Assembly (NCBI RefSeq): GCF_001641695.1
Contig: NZ_LSEF01000028.1
Span: 116,220-176,162, forward strand
Origin: Bradyrhizobium neotropicale
Lineage (GTDB): Bacteria > Pseudomonadota > Alphaproteobacteria > Rhizobiales > Xanthobacteraceae
Direction of reading: 5' to 3'
DNA: 59,943 nucleotides
Below are positions 1 to 9,829 of this stretch, one piece after another. The stretch's first letter is position 1. Each line of letters starts with the position of its first letter. Made by a program: the position numbers and the translations under genes. Under the pieces are notes generated by a model. It had not been told where the DNA came from, did not search any database, and saw only the letters and a program-made list of their open reading frames with translations.

Positions 1-602
<602 letters not shown>

Positions 603-1191
603 AAGCAGTATCCTCTCAAGGCGATCGTTCCATATCCTCCGGGAGCAATATGGCTGCCGGTTACCCAAAGCCGCACGGGTCGCGCGCAGCTCACAAGCCT
701 GCACAAAGCCTTGTCTTTTTGGATTGCAGCGGCCCGTCCAAAGCCGGCCGTCTGCTTTCCCTGCCAAGATGTCAAAACTATGGGCCTCGACTAAGCCTTT
801 GGGCGCGACTTGCCAGCTTTTACCAGACCCCGACGATAGTTAATGCGGGGTTACCAGAGACGAATTTGGCGGCCGAAAAGGGAGACGGCACAGGCGGTTG
901 GGCGCCTGCTGGCACGGACAAGGTGGGGCGCGGTGGCTGACGTATCGGGGCTGCCTGCCCCGACCCGGATCGGTTCCCTCCTGCTTGCGGGGAGGCCAGG
1001 GAAGGAGGCCACAGGGGGATTCTCACCGTCGTTGAGGCCACTTCACGATTGGCTCCCCCTCTCCTGGGAGCGCAGCATGCGCTACAACCCCACCGTTCCA
1101 CTTCGGATTTCACAGCGGGCACGAGCTGATAGGCTGCGCTGGCGGACAACAATATGTGCCGGCATCACCGGCCCAGCCCAAGGAGCTTCCC
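603..1191. other. Intergenic region, divergent tolQ / ggt, with hairpins
   Basis: No convincing gene in 589 bases. It holds a perfect stem-loop at 945-963 (TCGGGGC, 5-nt loop, GCCCCGA) and a degenerate CCTCC...GGGGAGG palindrome near 975-1000, of the kind scattered between genes in rhizobia. Open frames here overlap ggt or lack coding character. Confidence 0.5.
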
Positions 1192-2928
1192 GTGCCGAAA
1201 CCACAGACAGGCCTGCGGTGGATCGTCGCCGCGATCGTATCGGTCAGCCTCGCAACGTTCAGCCCCGCGCGCGCGGCGTCGGTCGCGCCGGTCGCCGCGG
1301 AAAACGGCATGGTGGTGTCCGCGCAGCATCTGGCGACCCAGGTGGGCGTCGATGTGCTGAAGCGCGGCGGCAATGCGGTCGATGCCGCAGTGGCCGTCGG
1401 TTATGCCCTGGCCGTCGTCTATCCGGCAGCCGGCAATCTCGGTGGCGGCGGCTTCATGACGATCCAGCTCGCCGACGGCCGCAAGACCTTCCTCGACTTC
1501 CGCGAGACGGCGCCCAAGGGCGCGACTGCGAACATGTATCTCGACAAGGACGGCAACGTCATCAAGGGCATCTCGACCAAGGGGCACCTGGCCGTAGGCG
1601 TTCCAGGATCCGTCTCGGGCATGGAATATGCGCGCGAAAAGTACGGCACCATGAAGCGCGCCGACTTGCTCGCCCCCGCGATCCAGCTCGCCGAGCAGGG
1701 CTTTGCGCTGGACCAGGGCGACATCGACCTATTGCGTACCGCCACCGCGGATTTTCAGGACGATCCCGCATCGGCCGCCATCTTCCTCAACAACGGTCAG
1801 CCGTTCCAGGTGGGTGAGAAGCTGGTGCAGTCGGAACTCGCCAAGACGTTGCGCGAGATCAGCAGCAAAGGCACCGACGGCTTCTACAAGGGCTGGGTCG
1901 GCAGCGCCATCGTGGCATCGAGCCAGGCCGGCAAGGGCCTGCTCACGCAGGACGACCTCGACGGCTACAAGACGCGTGAGCTTGCACCCGTCGAATGCGA
2001 CTATCGCGGCTACCACGTGATTTCCGCGCCGCCGCCGAGCTCGGGCGGCGTCATCATCTGCGAGATCCTGAATATCCTGGAGGGCTATCCGCTGAAGGAG
2101 CTGGGCTACCACTCCGCGCAGGCCGTGCACGTGCAGATCGAAGCCATGCGTCACGCCTACGTGGACCGCAACAGCTACCTCGGCGATCCGGACTTCGTGA
2201 AGAACCCGCTCGACCGCCTCCTCGACAAGAATTACGCGACCAAGATCCGCGCCGTGATCGATCCGAACAAGGCCGGCGTCTCCAAGGACATCAGGCCGGG
2301 CGTCGCGCCGCACGAGGGCAGCAACACCACGCACTATTCGATCGCGGACAAGGACGGCAACGCGGTCTCGGTGACGTACACGCTGAACGACTGGTTCGGC
2401 GCCAAGGTGACGGCGGCCAAGACCGGCGTGCTGCTGAACGACGAAATGGACGACTTCACCGCCAAGATCGGGGTGCCGAACCTGTATGGCCTGGTGCAGG
2501 GCGAGGCGAATGCCATCGCTCCGGGCAAGCGGCCGCTGTCCTCGATGAGCCCGAGCATCGTCACCAAGGACGGCAAGACGGTCATGGTGGTGGGCACGCC
2601 CGGCGGCAGCCGCATCATCACGGCTGTCCTGCAGACCATGATCAACGCGATCGATTACGACATGAACGCGCAGGAAGCCGTCGATATGCCGCGCATCCAC
2701 CAGCAATGGCTGCCGGACCTGACCAATCTCGAGACCTATGCGCTGTCACCGGATACGCAAAAGATTCTGGAAGGCATGGGCCACAAGTTCGGGCCGCCGC
2801 AACCGGCCAACCATCTCGCGGTCATCATCGTCGGCGCGCCGTCACTGAACGGCAAGCAAGTCGGCAACAACCGCTACTACGGTGCGAACGACCCACGCCG
2901 CAACTCGGGATTGGCTGCCGGGTACTGA
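1192..2928 (+). CDS. ggt: Gamma-glutamyltransferase (glutathione hydrolase), periplasmic
   Basis: Cleaves or transfers the gamma-glutamyl group of glutathione and related compounds in the periplasm. The protein is 578 aa. An N-terminal signal peptide (GLRWIVAAIVSVSLATFSPARA) is followed by the large-subunit core. The autoprocessing site is NTTHYS, with the predicted nucleophile Thr379 as first residue of the small subunit, which continues through DKDGNAVSVTYTLN, KRPLSSMSPSIV and GTPGGSRIIT, all GGT hallmarks. I chose GTG at 1192 because AAGGAG lies 6 nt upstream. An upstream in-frame GTG at 1156 has no such site and would bury the signal peptide. It is divergent from tolQ and stands alone. 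A cephalosporin acylase-type member of the family is less likely, because the small subunit matches E. coli GGT closely. Confidence 0.95.
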   Translation: MPKPQTGLRWIVAAIVSVSLATFSPARAASVAPVAAENGMVVSAQHLATQVGVDVLKRGGNAVDAAVAVGYALAVVYPAAGNLGGGGFMTIQLADGRKTFLDFRETAPKGATANMYLDKDGNVIKGISTKGHLAVGVPGSVSGMEYAREKYGTMKRADLLAPAIQLAEQGFALDQGDIDLLRTATADFQDDPASAAIFLNNGQPFQVGEKLVQSELAKTLREISSKGTDGFYKGWVGSAIVASSQAGKGLLTQDDLDGYKTRELAPVECDYRGYHVISAPPPSSGGVIICEILNILEGYPLKELGYHSAQAVHVQIEAMRHAYVDRNSYLGDPDFVKNPLDRLLDKNYATKIRAVIDPNKAGVSKDIRPGVAPHEGSNTTHYSIADKDGNAVSVTYTLNDWFGAKVTAAKTGVLLNDEMDDFTAKIGVPNLYGLVQGEANAIAPGKRPLSSMSPSIVTKDGKTVMVVGTPGGSRIITAVLQTMINAIDYDMNAQEAVDMPRIHQQWLPDLTNLETYALSPDTQKILEGMGHKFGPPQPANHLAVIIVGAPSLNGKQVGNNRYYGANDPRRNSGLAAGY

Positions 2929-2976
2929 GAACCTCGTAGCGTGGGTTAGTCAGACGGGCCCGGCCGCAACAAGAGC

Positions 2977-3002
2977 GGTGGGTTACGCTTTGCTAACCCA
3001 CC
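2977..3002. repeat. Palindromic GGTGGGTTA...TAACCCACC element
   Basis: Perfect 9-bp inverted repeat with an 8-nt loop; another GTGGGTTAG half-site lies at about 2941. The same arms recur at 18723-18748 and 18775-18827. It sits 49 bp after the ggt stop and may act as an mRNA 3' hairpin. Confidence 0.75.
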
Positions 3003-3212
3003 CGACGGGACTGCCCTTCGACGGACAGTGGCGCGCTGAAAACGTCGCTATGCAGTTTGTGCCACGCGCGAGGGTTATTTCACCGGTCGATCAGCAACAC
3101 ACTCTATTGTCTTTACCTGGAAGCCGCTGACGATGCGGGTGCGGGCAGTTCGAAAATACCACCAATAGGAGATGCTGACGAACCGCCTGACGACCTCGTA
3201 CGGGAGATCCGC

Positions 3213-3500
3213 ATGGAACAGATTCTGATCAACCTCGTCTCAGGCGCGCTTGGTGGAATTGGCGCCGGCAAGTCTTCGCCGACATTTGATCTCGGAATGG
3301 CCGGAAATGTCATTTCGGGTCTGGTCGGTGGCGGAGTGCTCGGCCAGGTCGTTACGTTGCTGCTTCCGTCCATCATGGCTGCAGTACAATCCGGAAACCT
3401 GAGTATTGGCGGCATTGTGTCACAAGTCGTCGCTGGTGGCGCCGGCGGGGCGATCCTCACCGCGATCATCGGAGCCATCAAGAACAAGGCTGCCGCCTGA
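3213..3500 (+). CDS. Small Gly-rich hydrophobic protein, GxxxG-type, unknown function
   Basis: 95 aa with start ATG at 3213 behind GGGAGAT. It opens with MEQILINLVSGALGGIGAGK and then has three hydrophobic stretches rich in glycine: GLVGGGVLGQVVTLLLPSIM, IGGIVSQVVAGGAGG and AILTAIIGAIK. It ends in a short basic tail (KNKAAA). No cleavable signal peptide or known domain is recognised. The repeated small-residue GxxxG spacing suggests helix packing in a membrane. It is convergent with the exporter operon that ends at 3672. A membrane-active peptide is possible but is inference only; homologues annotated as hypothetical are common in rhizobia. Confidence 0.7.
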   Translation: MEQILINLVSGALGGIGAGKSSPTFDLGMAGNVISGLVGGGVLGQVVTLLLPSIMAAVQSGNLSIGGIVSQVVAGGAGGAILTAIIGAIKNKAAA

Positions 3501-3671
3501 TCGACGAGGCAAAGGGACAAGGCCTCACGGCTTCTTCCTCGACGTTCGCGCGTGGAGCTCGAACGATGCTGGAATAATGGAGGTTGAGCCTACGGGCTCG
3601 CGGTCGCGAGCGTTTCGCCGCCGCGAAATCGCATCGCGCGGAAAAACCAAAGCCCCCTTTCAGCTCATCGC

Positions 3672-4907
3672 CTATTCGAAGCGCAGCGCCACAATTGGAT
3701 CAAGCCTTGCTGCCCGATGGGCCGGATAGAGGCCGAAAGAAATTCCGATGAAGCCCGCAAATCCGCAAGCCAGCACGATCGCCCAGGGACTGATCAGGAT
3801 AGGCCAACCAGCTTTCCACGCGATTGCGACTGCCGCGACAGCTCCCGACACCGCACCCACAAGCCCTCCCATCAGCGACAAGATCAGGGCCTCGATCAGG
3901 AATTGCCATCGGATGTCGCGGCGGCTCGCCCCAACCGCCATGCGCAAACCGATTTCGCGGGTACGTTCGGTCACCGAAACCAGCATGATATTCATGATGC
4001 TAATTCCGCCAACGACCAGCGAAACCGCTGCCACCGCGATTAACAGAGTGCCGAGGAGACGCACGGCGGCGCCTCGTGCAAACAGAATATCCGCTGGATT
4101 CTCGATCTTGAAATCGCTGGGGGCGTCGGCGCGAATGCGGTGCCGCTGGCGAAGCAGCGTCTCGATCTGCCGTTCGATCTCCGGCATCGCAGTTGCGTCA
4201 GATACCTTGATCGATATGAAATCCAATGCTTCGCGCGTTGTGCCGCGCACGGCGCCCAGCACCCGGCTTTTCGCGGCTGACAGCGGGATGAACACGACAT
4301 CGTCCTGGCTGCGGCCTGCCGCGCCTGCCCCCTTTTTGCCCAGCACGCCAATCACGGTAAAGGGAACGTTGCCAATCCGAAGCGTCTCTCCCGGTCCCGT
4401 GCGCCCATTGAAAAGCTCCTCGACGATCACCGATCCGACGATGGCAACCTTGGCTCCGGATACGATCTCGTCGCTCGTAAAGGACCGGCCATCGGCGACT
4501 TGCCATTCGCGGGCCACCAGATAGTCGGCATTGATTCCGGCCACGACCGTCACCCAGTTCTTGTTGGCGGCGACCAGCGGAATCGAACGCGACAACAGCG
4601 GAGCCGCGACCCGCACGTCCACCAGTTCGCGGCGGATTGAAGCAGCATCCTCTTCCGTCAGCGTGGGCTGCGTTCCCGATTCAAGCCTTGCTCCGCCGGA
4701 ATTTCTGGCGCCGGGCATGACGAGCAGGAGGTTGGCTCCCAGCGTGCGGATCTTCTCCGAAACTTCCGCTTGTGCGCCGGCTCCCACCGACACCATGCAG
4801 ACCACGGCCCCCACGCCAACGACGATCCCAAGCACGGTCAGGGCGCTTCGCAGTTTGTTGACGCGAAGCGCCCGCGTGGCGATTCGCAAGCTTTCCAGAC
4901 CTCTCAT
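3672..4907 (-). CDS. MacB-type ABC transporter permease (FtsX fold)
   Basis: Membrane subunit of a tripartite ABC efflux or export pump. The protein is 411 aa. An N-terminal helix (LRSALTVLGIVVGVGAVVCMVSVGAGA) precedes a periplasmic MacB core domain (about residues 50-275) with the motif TLGANLLLVMPG. Three C-terminal helices include GGISIMNIMLVSVTERTREIGLRMAVGA, the classic FtsX/MacB signature, and it ends PAHRAARLDPIVALRFE. In E. coli MacB the ATPase and permease are fused; here they are separate genes, with the ATPase overlapping by ATGA at 4904-4907. The substrate is not evident. Confidence 0.9.
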   Translation of the reverse strand: MRGLESLRIATRALRVNKLRSALTVLGIVVGVGAVVCMVSVGAGAQAEVSEKIRTLGANLLLVMPGARNSGGARLESGTQPTLTEEDAASIRRELVDVRVAAPLLSRSIPLVAANKNWVTVVAGINADYLVAREWQVADGRSFTSDEIVSGAKVAIVGSVIVEELFNGRTGPGETLRIGNVPFTVIGVLGKKGAGAAGRSQDDVVFIPLSAAKSRVLGAVRGTTREALDFISIKVSDATAMPEIERQIETLLRQRHRIRADAPSDFKIENPADILFARGAAVRLLGTLLIAVAAVSLVVGGISIMNIMLVSVTERTREIGLRMAVGASRRDIRWQFLIEALILSLMGGLVGAVSGAVAAVAIAWKAGWPILISPWAIVLACGFAGFIGISFGLYPAHRAARLDPIVALRFE

Positions 4908-5653
4908 GGGGAAGAACCCAGGACTGCGGTATTCAAAGGCGAATTCCTGGCTGCTACTTGGGCGTCCTTGATGATTCGCCCATCGTGCAGCGTGATCTGT
5001 CGCCGCGCGCGGTCGGCGACGTCGGTCGCGTGGGTCACCACGATGATCGTGCGACCATCGTGGTGAAGAGTCTCGAACAGCGACAGAATCTCATCGCTGG
5101 TAGCACTATCCAGCGAACCGGTCGGTTCGTCAGCCAGGATGAGAGCAGGATCGTTGACCGTCGCACGGGCAATGACGACCCGTTGCTGCTCTCCTCCCGA
5201 GAGTTGATTTGGCCAATGATGCCCGCGGTCGGCCAGGCCTACGCGCTCAAGCGCTTCTTTGGCTGCGCGACGTCGTCGAGAGGGAGGAACGCCGGCGTAA
5301 ACAAGCGGAAGTTCGACATTTTCCAGCGCAGTTGCCCGCGGCAGAAGGGCCGGCACCTGGAATACGAAGCCGATGTCGTGCCTCCTGATGGTCGCGCGTC
5401 CATCCTCGCTCAGCTTTGCAACCTCTCGGCCGTTGAGCGCATATTCGCCGGAATCCGGCCGATCCAAGAGCCCCAAAAGGTTCATCAGCGTCGACTTTCC
5501 GGAACCCGAGCGGCCGCGAATTGCAACAAAATCGCCATGCTCGATCGCGAGCGACACGTCCGATACTGCGCGAACGATCGTCCCTCCACAGGAATAGTGC
5601 CTTGAAAGCCCGGCGGTTCGGACCAGCGGCGGCATCGTTGAATCCAATCTCAA
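4904..5653 (-). CDS. MacB/LolD-type ABC transporter ATP-binding protein
   Basis: ATPase of the exporter encoded with its neighbours, 249 aa. Walker A is GRSGSGKST (about 47-55), the Q-loop region is [10 protein letters not shown], the signature is [14 protein letters not shown] (about 151-164), Walker B is [13 protein letters not shown] (about 171-183), and the switch histidine is in VVTHATD. This DEPTGSLDS form is typical of the MacB/LolD/FtsE group. Its start overlaps the adaptor stop and its stop overlaps the permease start (ATGA at both junctions), indicating translational coupling. Confidence 0.93.
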   Translation of the reverse strand: MRLDSTMPPLVRTAGLSRHYSCGGTIVRAVSDVSLAIEHGDFVAIRGRSGSGKSTLMNLLGLLDRPDSGEYALNGREVAKLSEDGRATIRRHDIGFVFQVPALLPRATALENVELPLVYAGVPPSRRRRAAKEALERVGLADRGHHWPNQLSGGEQQRVVIARATVNDPALILADEPTGSLDSATSDEILSLFETLHHDGRTIIVVTHATDVADRARRQITLHDGRIIKDAQVAARNSPLNTAVLGSSP

Positions 5654-6999
5654 AATCCGAGACGCAGGCCGAAATTGCCCCCTTGCTTCTGGGTGTTCGC
5701 AATCCCGATGATCACTTGCTGGCCCTCCGCAAGCGGGCCCTCCAGCAGTTCTGCACTGTTGTCGTCGCTCACGCCGAGTCTCACTGGGACCGGCGTTGGT
5801 CGCCCATCGTCGCCGACCAGCCAGACCGTCGCGGAGGCCTTGGAGGCGCCCTGGTCGGCATTCTCTTGACCAGACGTGGGGTTGGCATCGCTTGGCCGGA
5901 AACGCAGCGCCTGGCTCGGAATCTTGATGATCCCGCCAGTATCACTCACCACAATGCGAAGCTGGGCCGTCATTCCCGGCAGCAACAGGAGATCCGGATT
6001 TGATGCGGACACGATCGTCGTATAGGTGACGACGTTCTGCACGACCTCGGGAGACTTGCGGATCTGTAGAACCCGTCCACTGAAGGTTCGATCGGGATAA
6101 GCATCCACTGTGAACTGCGCGGTCTGCCCCGCCCTCAACTGGCCGACATCCGCCTCGTCGATCTTGCCATGGACCTCCATCTCGCGCAGATCGTTCGCGA
6201 TCTTGAACAATGTTTTGGCTTCGAGGCTGACAGCGACCGTTTGTCCGGGATTGACGTCCCGCTTGATGATGATCCCATCGATCGGCGCGCGGAGCACGGT
6301 ACGATCAAGATCAAGCTTCGCCTGATCGAGTGCCGCCTGCCTCTGCTCGACAACAGCCTGTGCATTCTCGAGATTGGCCTCGGCCATGTGCACTTCCGCT
6401 TTCGCGATCGCAATAGCCTCGGCCTTCATCTGGATCTGCTCCAGGGAGCCACGCAGGTCCGCGGCGCCCGCGTCGCGCAGAGCCCGTGCCTGGCTCAAGT
6501 CTCGTTCGGTTCCGCTTCCAGTGCGGGCCAATGCGAGCTTTCGCTGGAATTCCCTTTCGACTTCGTCTTGCCTCGCCCCATTTGCGGCCGATTGATCCTC
6601 CGCCAGCTTTTCGCCAGTCCGTGCATTCGCCACCGCCACCTTCGCTCGTTCCAGCGCGGCGTCTTGCACCTGGGCGGTAGCTCTCGCCACTCTCAGCGCG
6701 GCTCTCGCTTCATTGACCCGGGCAGCAAAGATCTCCGGGTCGATTTGCGCAATCGGCTGCCCGGCCGTTACGCTATCGTTGAAATTGACGAACACCTCCG
6801 CAATTCGCCCTGACAATTGCGAGCTGACATCGACGCTTGCGACTGCCTCGACGGTGCCGCTGGCCCTCACCAAAGTCGAGATGTTGCCCCGTTCGACCGG
6901 GGCGGTGAGGAAGGTCTCGGAAGAGCTTCCCCGGCTGTATGTGTAGCCAAGACCCGCGGCCACCGTGCTCAGCAGAATGGCCGTCGCGACGAAACGCAT
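5650..6999 (-). CDS. MacA-like periplasmic adaptor (HlyD/RND membrane-fusion family)
   Basis: Links the inner-membrane ABC pump to an outer-membrane channel. With the ATG at 6999 it is 449 aa (a GTG at 7026 would add nine residues; the ATG has a GGGGGTGA upstream). It shows an N-terminal membrane anchor (MRFVATAILLSTVAAGLGYTY), a split lipoyl domain (VDVSSQLSGRIAEVFVNFND and LRAPIDGIIIKRDVNPGQTV), a long alpha-hairpin rich in Ala/Glu/Gln/Arg (about 95-220), then beta-barrel and membrane-proximal domains. No outer-membrane TolC gene lies in the window, so a shared TolC is expected. It is preceded by a small secreted protein 102 bp upstream on the same strand. Confidence 0.9.
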   Translation of the reverse strand: MRFVATAILLSTVAAGLGYTYSRGSSSETFLTAPVERGNISTLVRASGTVEAVASVDVSSQLSGRIAEVFVNFNDSVTAGQPIAQIDPEIFAARVNEARAALRVARATAQVQDAALERAKVAVANARTGEKLAEDQSAANGARQDEVEREFQRKLALARTGSGTERDLSQARALRDAGAADLRGSLEQIQMKAEAIAIAKAEVHMAEANLENAQAVVEQRQAALDQAKLDLDRTVLRAPIDGIIIKRDVNPGQTVAVSLEAKTLFKIANDLREMEVHGKIDEADVGQLRAGQTAQFTVDAYPDRTFSGRVLQIRKSPEVVQNVVTYTTIVSASNPDLLLLPGMTAQLRIVVSDTGGIIKIPSQALRFRPSDANPTSGQENADQGASKASATVWLVGDDGRPTPVPVRLGVSDDNSAELLEGPLAEGQQVIIGIANTQKQGGNFGLRLGF

Positions 7000-7101
7000 G
7001 GGGTTGTCACCCCCTCTCGCCCCCACCTTGCGCGGAGCATCAACTACGCTTCGCGTGGCGTAACGCCTGGAAAACGTAACCGAGCCCCGCGCTCTTCAGG
7101 G

Positions 7102-7467
7102 CTACGGCGCTTGATGTTGGAAGCAAGCGACATCGTACTGGGAGTTGGCGTGTGCATTGCTGGTTGAGTTTCCCGGGTTTGTTGGGGTTCCAGCGTAGTT
7201 CTTTTGTACGCCCACAACGTCCAAAGCGAACGGGGACATACTGCTGAGGCCGCCCGCGCCCAGCTGACCCGGAGGACCACCGGCTGTACCGCCTGAGAGG
7301 GTACCGCACGATGCGCCGCCCGAAGCACCGGACGGCTGCGTACCAGGTTGGCCCTTCGTCACACCGAGACCGGCAGCCGAGCCATGGGGATTGTCGGCGA
7401 AGACCACGCTCGCGGAGGGAAGCAGTAGGCAGGCACCAATTACAAGAGAGGCTAACACGTGTTTCAT
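7102..7467 (-). CDS. Small secreted Gly/Ser-rich protein, unknown
   Basis: 121 aa from ATG 7467, which has AGGGAG upstream; an in-frame start 11 codons earlier lacks a ribosome site. It has a clear Sec signal peptide (MKHVLASLVIGACLLLPSASVVFA) and a mature region of about 97 residues dominated by Gly, Ser, Pro and Ala. Two cysteines (one in GGASCGTLSGG, one near the end in DVACFQHQ) could form a disulfide. It is the first gene of the run leading into the MacA-like adaptor, so the exporter may handle it or respond to it; that is inference. No domain is recognised. Confidence 0.7.
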   Translation of the reverse strand: MKHVLASLVIGACLLLPSASVVFADNPHGSAAGLGVTKGQPGTQPSGASGGASCGTLSGGTAGGPPGQLGAGGLSSMSPFALDVVGVQKNYAGTPTNPGNSTSNAHANSQYDVACFQHQAP

Positions 7468-7979
7468 CTCTGCACTCCCTTTCAAGGCTATGTTGCGCAT
7501 TGGACATAGTTGTTTGGAAATGCTGCGTGGAGCGTATTGGCCAACGCTCTAACGCGCCAATCGCGGTCGAGGCGGTAGGGCCCGACCCCGATCACTGCGA
7601 AACACCAGAAGGTACAGAATATTCCTGGACTCTGCGCTTTTCTGTCCCTCCTTTCAGCAATCCTTCGTGCGCCACGCGCGGCGAAAAGCTGCCACGATGC
7701 CCCTCGCCAAAACTGACTTGTCTGTCAGAAACTATCAGTCCTTCGGGAATCAACCAGGACATCCGCGAAAGGAATCGGGGCATTTCACGTCAACGCCGCC
7801 TGCTTGAAATACCGACAGGCGGCGTTGGTCCAGCCCCGGGAGGGTGAAGCAAAATCCCGGCAAGGCGTACAACCCCGGTCCGCAGTCTTTATTTCCCCGC
7901 TGGCTCAGTTTTTCAGATTCAGATCGTGACACTCGAGTCAAATACGGACGATGCCCTTTACCGCATGACGAGGAGATGC
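7468..7979. other. Intergenic region, no gene recognised
   Basis: About 510 bases between divergent genes. Short frames exist on both strands but lack ribosome sites and recognisable products. It should hold the promoter of the exporter operon (minus strand) and of the EVE-like gene (plus strand). No repeat or operator stands out. Confidence 0.5.
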
Positions 7980-8390
7980 ATGGCGTTCGCGATCAAGGCT
8001 GAAATTCGCGACCCGCGGGCGCGAACCTTCGCATTCCCGGCGCAGAAGACGATGTATGACGGCAAGCACATCAAGGCGGGCGATGCGATCTTCCTGTTCG
8101 CAAGCGAGAAAGAGGGCGGTCAAGGTCTCATCGCGCGCGGCGTGGTGACATCCGCCGAGGCGGTCGCGAAGAAGCGCGGCATCGCCCGGCAGACACCGCG
8201 TGTCAGCATCACCGTCCGTCGCACCGCGCTGGCGAAGCGGCCGCTGGGGCGGAGCGGCCTCAAACCGTTCGCCGACTGGAAGGACGGCCGTCCCGAGACC
8301 GAGCTCAACTTCAAATTCTATCGCCAGGCGACCAACAAGATCGTCGGCCTCTCCGAGGACGCGGCGGCGTTCCTCTGTACATTCTTCTAG
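7980..8390 (+). CDS. EVE/PUA-like domain protein
   Basis: 136 aa. Start ATG 7980 is chosen because GAGGAG lies just upstream; an in-frame GTG at 7926 has no such site. The sequence begins with a beta-rich PUA/EVE-like pattern (MAFAIKAEIRDPRARTFAFP, then KAGDAIFLFASEKEGGQGLIARGVVTSAE), and ends with NFKFYRQATNKIVGLSEDAAAFL. EVE domains bind modified bases or RNA. Here the assignment rests on pattern only, and the role is unknown. No linked restriction or defence genes are seen. Confidence 0.6.
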   Translation: MAFAIKAEIRDPRARTFAFPAQKTMYDGKHIKAGDAIFLFASEKEGGQGLIARGVVTSAEAVAKKRGIARQTPRVSITVRRTALAKRPLGRSGLKPFADWKDGRPETELNFKFYRQATNKIVGLSEDAAAFLCTFF

Positions 8391-8508
8391 CCGCACGGCC
8401 GATACCGGCTGCGCCGGTCAGCCAGGCTGCCTCTGTCCGGCGGATACGGAGGAACCTGCACGCGTCCCGAAAATTGTTCCGGAAGATCACTTTCGGCGAG
8501 GTTTTGCC

Positions 8509-9027
8509 ATGAGCATCAACCCCAAGACGACCGCCGCCATCGGCGATCACCCGCTCCATCCGATGATCATCCCGTTTCCCGTCGCGTTCCTGGTCGGCGC
8601 CCCCATTGCCGATCTGGCCTTCATTGGAACCGGCGATGGTTTCTGGGCCCGCGCCGCAATGTGGCTGATCGGCGCCGGCATCGTCATGGCGCTTGTCGCC
8701 GCCATAGCCGGCTTTACGGATTTCCTGAGCGAGGCCCGCATTCGCAGCCTGAACGACGCCTGGTACCACATGGTCGGCAACCTTGCGGCGGTCGTGCTGG
8801 CGCTGGTCAATTTCTACCTTCGCTATGCGCAAGGCGCCGAGGCCGCGATCAAGCCCTGGGGCGTGGTGTTGTCCCTGATCGTCGTCGGCATCCTCCTCTT
8901 CACCGGCTGGAAGGGCTGGGAGATGGTGTACCGTCACCACGTTGCAGTGATGGACGCGCCGGGCCAGACGAGCTCGGAGCCGGTCACGCCGCCCCACGGC
9001 GGCGAGAGCCATCGGCACGCCGCCTGA
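8509..9027 (+). CDS. DUF2231 membrane protein
   Basis: 172 aa from ATG 8509. The N-terminus IGDHPLHPMIIPFPVAFLVG is the DUF2231 signature (HPLHP followed by the first helix). Four hydrophobic helices follow: FPVAFLVGAPIADLAFI, AMWLIGAGIVMALVAAIAG, MVGNLAAVVLALVNFYL and VVLSLIVVGILLFTGWKG. The hydrophilic C-terminal tail is His-rich. Inner membrane; in other proteins the family is often linked to haem or redox functions, but no such partner lies next to it here. Confidence 0.85.
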   Translation: MSINPKTTAAIGDHPLHPMIIPFPVAFLVGAPIADLAFIGTGDGFWARAAMWLIGAGIVMALVAAIAGFTDFLSEARIRSLNDAWYHMVGNLAAVVLALVNFYLRYAQGAEAAIKPWGVVLSLIVVGILLFTGWKGWEMVYRHHVAVMDAPGQTSSEPVTPPHGGESHRHAA

Positions 9028-9088
9028 ACGGAACGGGTCAGACATAGACGCCTGGCGTCGCCGACGGCGCCCGGCCGTGCTCCCTGCC

Positions 9089-9799
9089 CTACCACTTCTC
9101 CTTCGACGTCCGCACGTCGAGCTCGAATGACCAGGCGCGCTGAGGCTGCCGGTAGAGAAAGGCGAAACCGTCGACGATGCCCTCGATGCTGATCAGGCTG
9201 TCCTCGCGGCTTGCCAGATCCGGAAAGCGCGTCATGATCTTGTCGCCGGCGATCGCGCCGTCGACCACGACATGGCCGACGTGGATGCCGTCGGGCGCGT
9301 ACTCCTTGGCCATCGCCTGCGCCAGCGTGCGCAGGCCCGCCTTCGCTGAATTGAACGCGCCGAAGCCGGAGCGGCCGCGCAGCGAAGCGCTGGCGCCGGT
9401 AAACAGTAGCGTGCCGGTTTTCTTCGGCGTCATGCGGCGCATCGCCTCACGGCCGAACAGGAAGCCGCCGAAGCAGACCACGCGCCAGGCCTTCTCGAAA
9501 TAGTCGGCTTCCAGCTCGATGATCCTGCCGGCCGTGTTGTTGCCGGCGTTGTAGATGGCGAGATCGAGGTCTTCGCCCGCGGCATCGAACAGAGCGACGA
9601 TGTCGCTTTCCTTGGTCGCGTCCGCGACAAAGGGCACGGCCGCACCACCCGCCTGCTCGATATCGCGCGCGACGGCCTGCAATGCGGACAACGTCCGCCC
9701 TGCGACGATCACCTTCAGTCCATCAGCCGCGAAACGCTTGCAGAGCTGAGCTCCTAAGCCGCGGTCCGGGCCGACGCCGATCACGATTGCCGTCTTCAT
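9089..9799 (-). CDS. SDR-family protein with atypical active site
   Basis: 236 aa. The N-terminus MKTAIVIGVGPDRGLGAQLCKRF is a variant Rossmann glycine motif (GVGPDRGLG), and AIYNAGNNTAGRI matches the NAG motif. The catalytic serine region is present (FTGASASLRGRSG), but where SDRs have YxxxK this protein reads FNSAK, so the usual catalytic Tyr appears to be Phe. It may be a divergent oxidoreductase or a non-catalytic NAD(P)-binding protein. It stands alone between a plus-strand DUF2231 gene and a transporter remnant. Confidence 0.85.
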   Translation of the reverse strand: MKTAIVIGVGPDRGLGAQLCKRFAADGLKVIVAGRTLSALQAVARDIEQAGGAAVPFVADATKESDIVALFDAAGEDLDLAIYNAGNNTAGRIIELEADYFEKAWRVVCFGGFLFGREAMRRMTPKKTGTLLFTGASASLRGRSGFGAFNSAKAGLRTLAQAMAKEYAPDGIHVGHVVVDGAIAGDKIMTRFPDLASREDSLISIEGIVDGFAFLYRQPQRAWSFELDVRTSKEKW

Positions 9800-9829
9800 T
9801 GCACCCTCCGAGGATTGGATACCGGAGCC

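Noticed and set aside
650..940. 96-codon open frame upstream of ggt
   Set aside because: No ribosome site or recognisable pattern, and it spans the expected divergent promoter region.
1729..2706. A 325-codon minus-strand open frame
   Set aside because: Antisense to gamma-glutamyltransferase.
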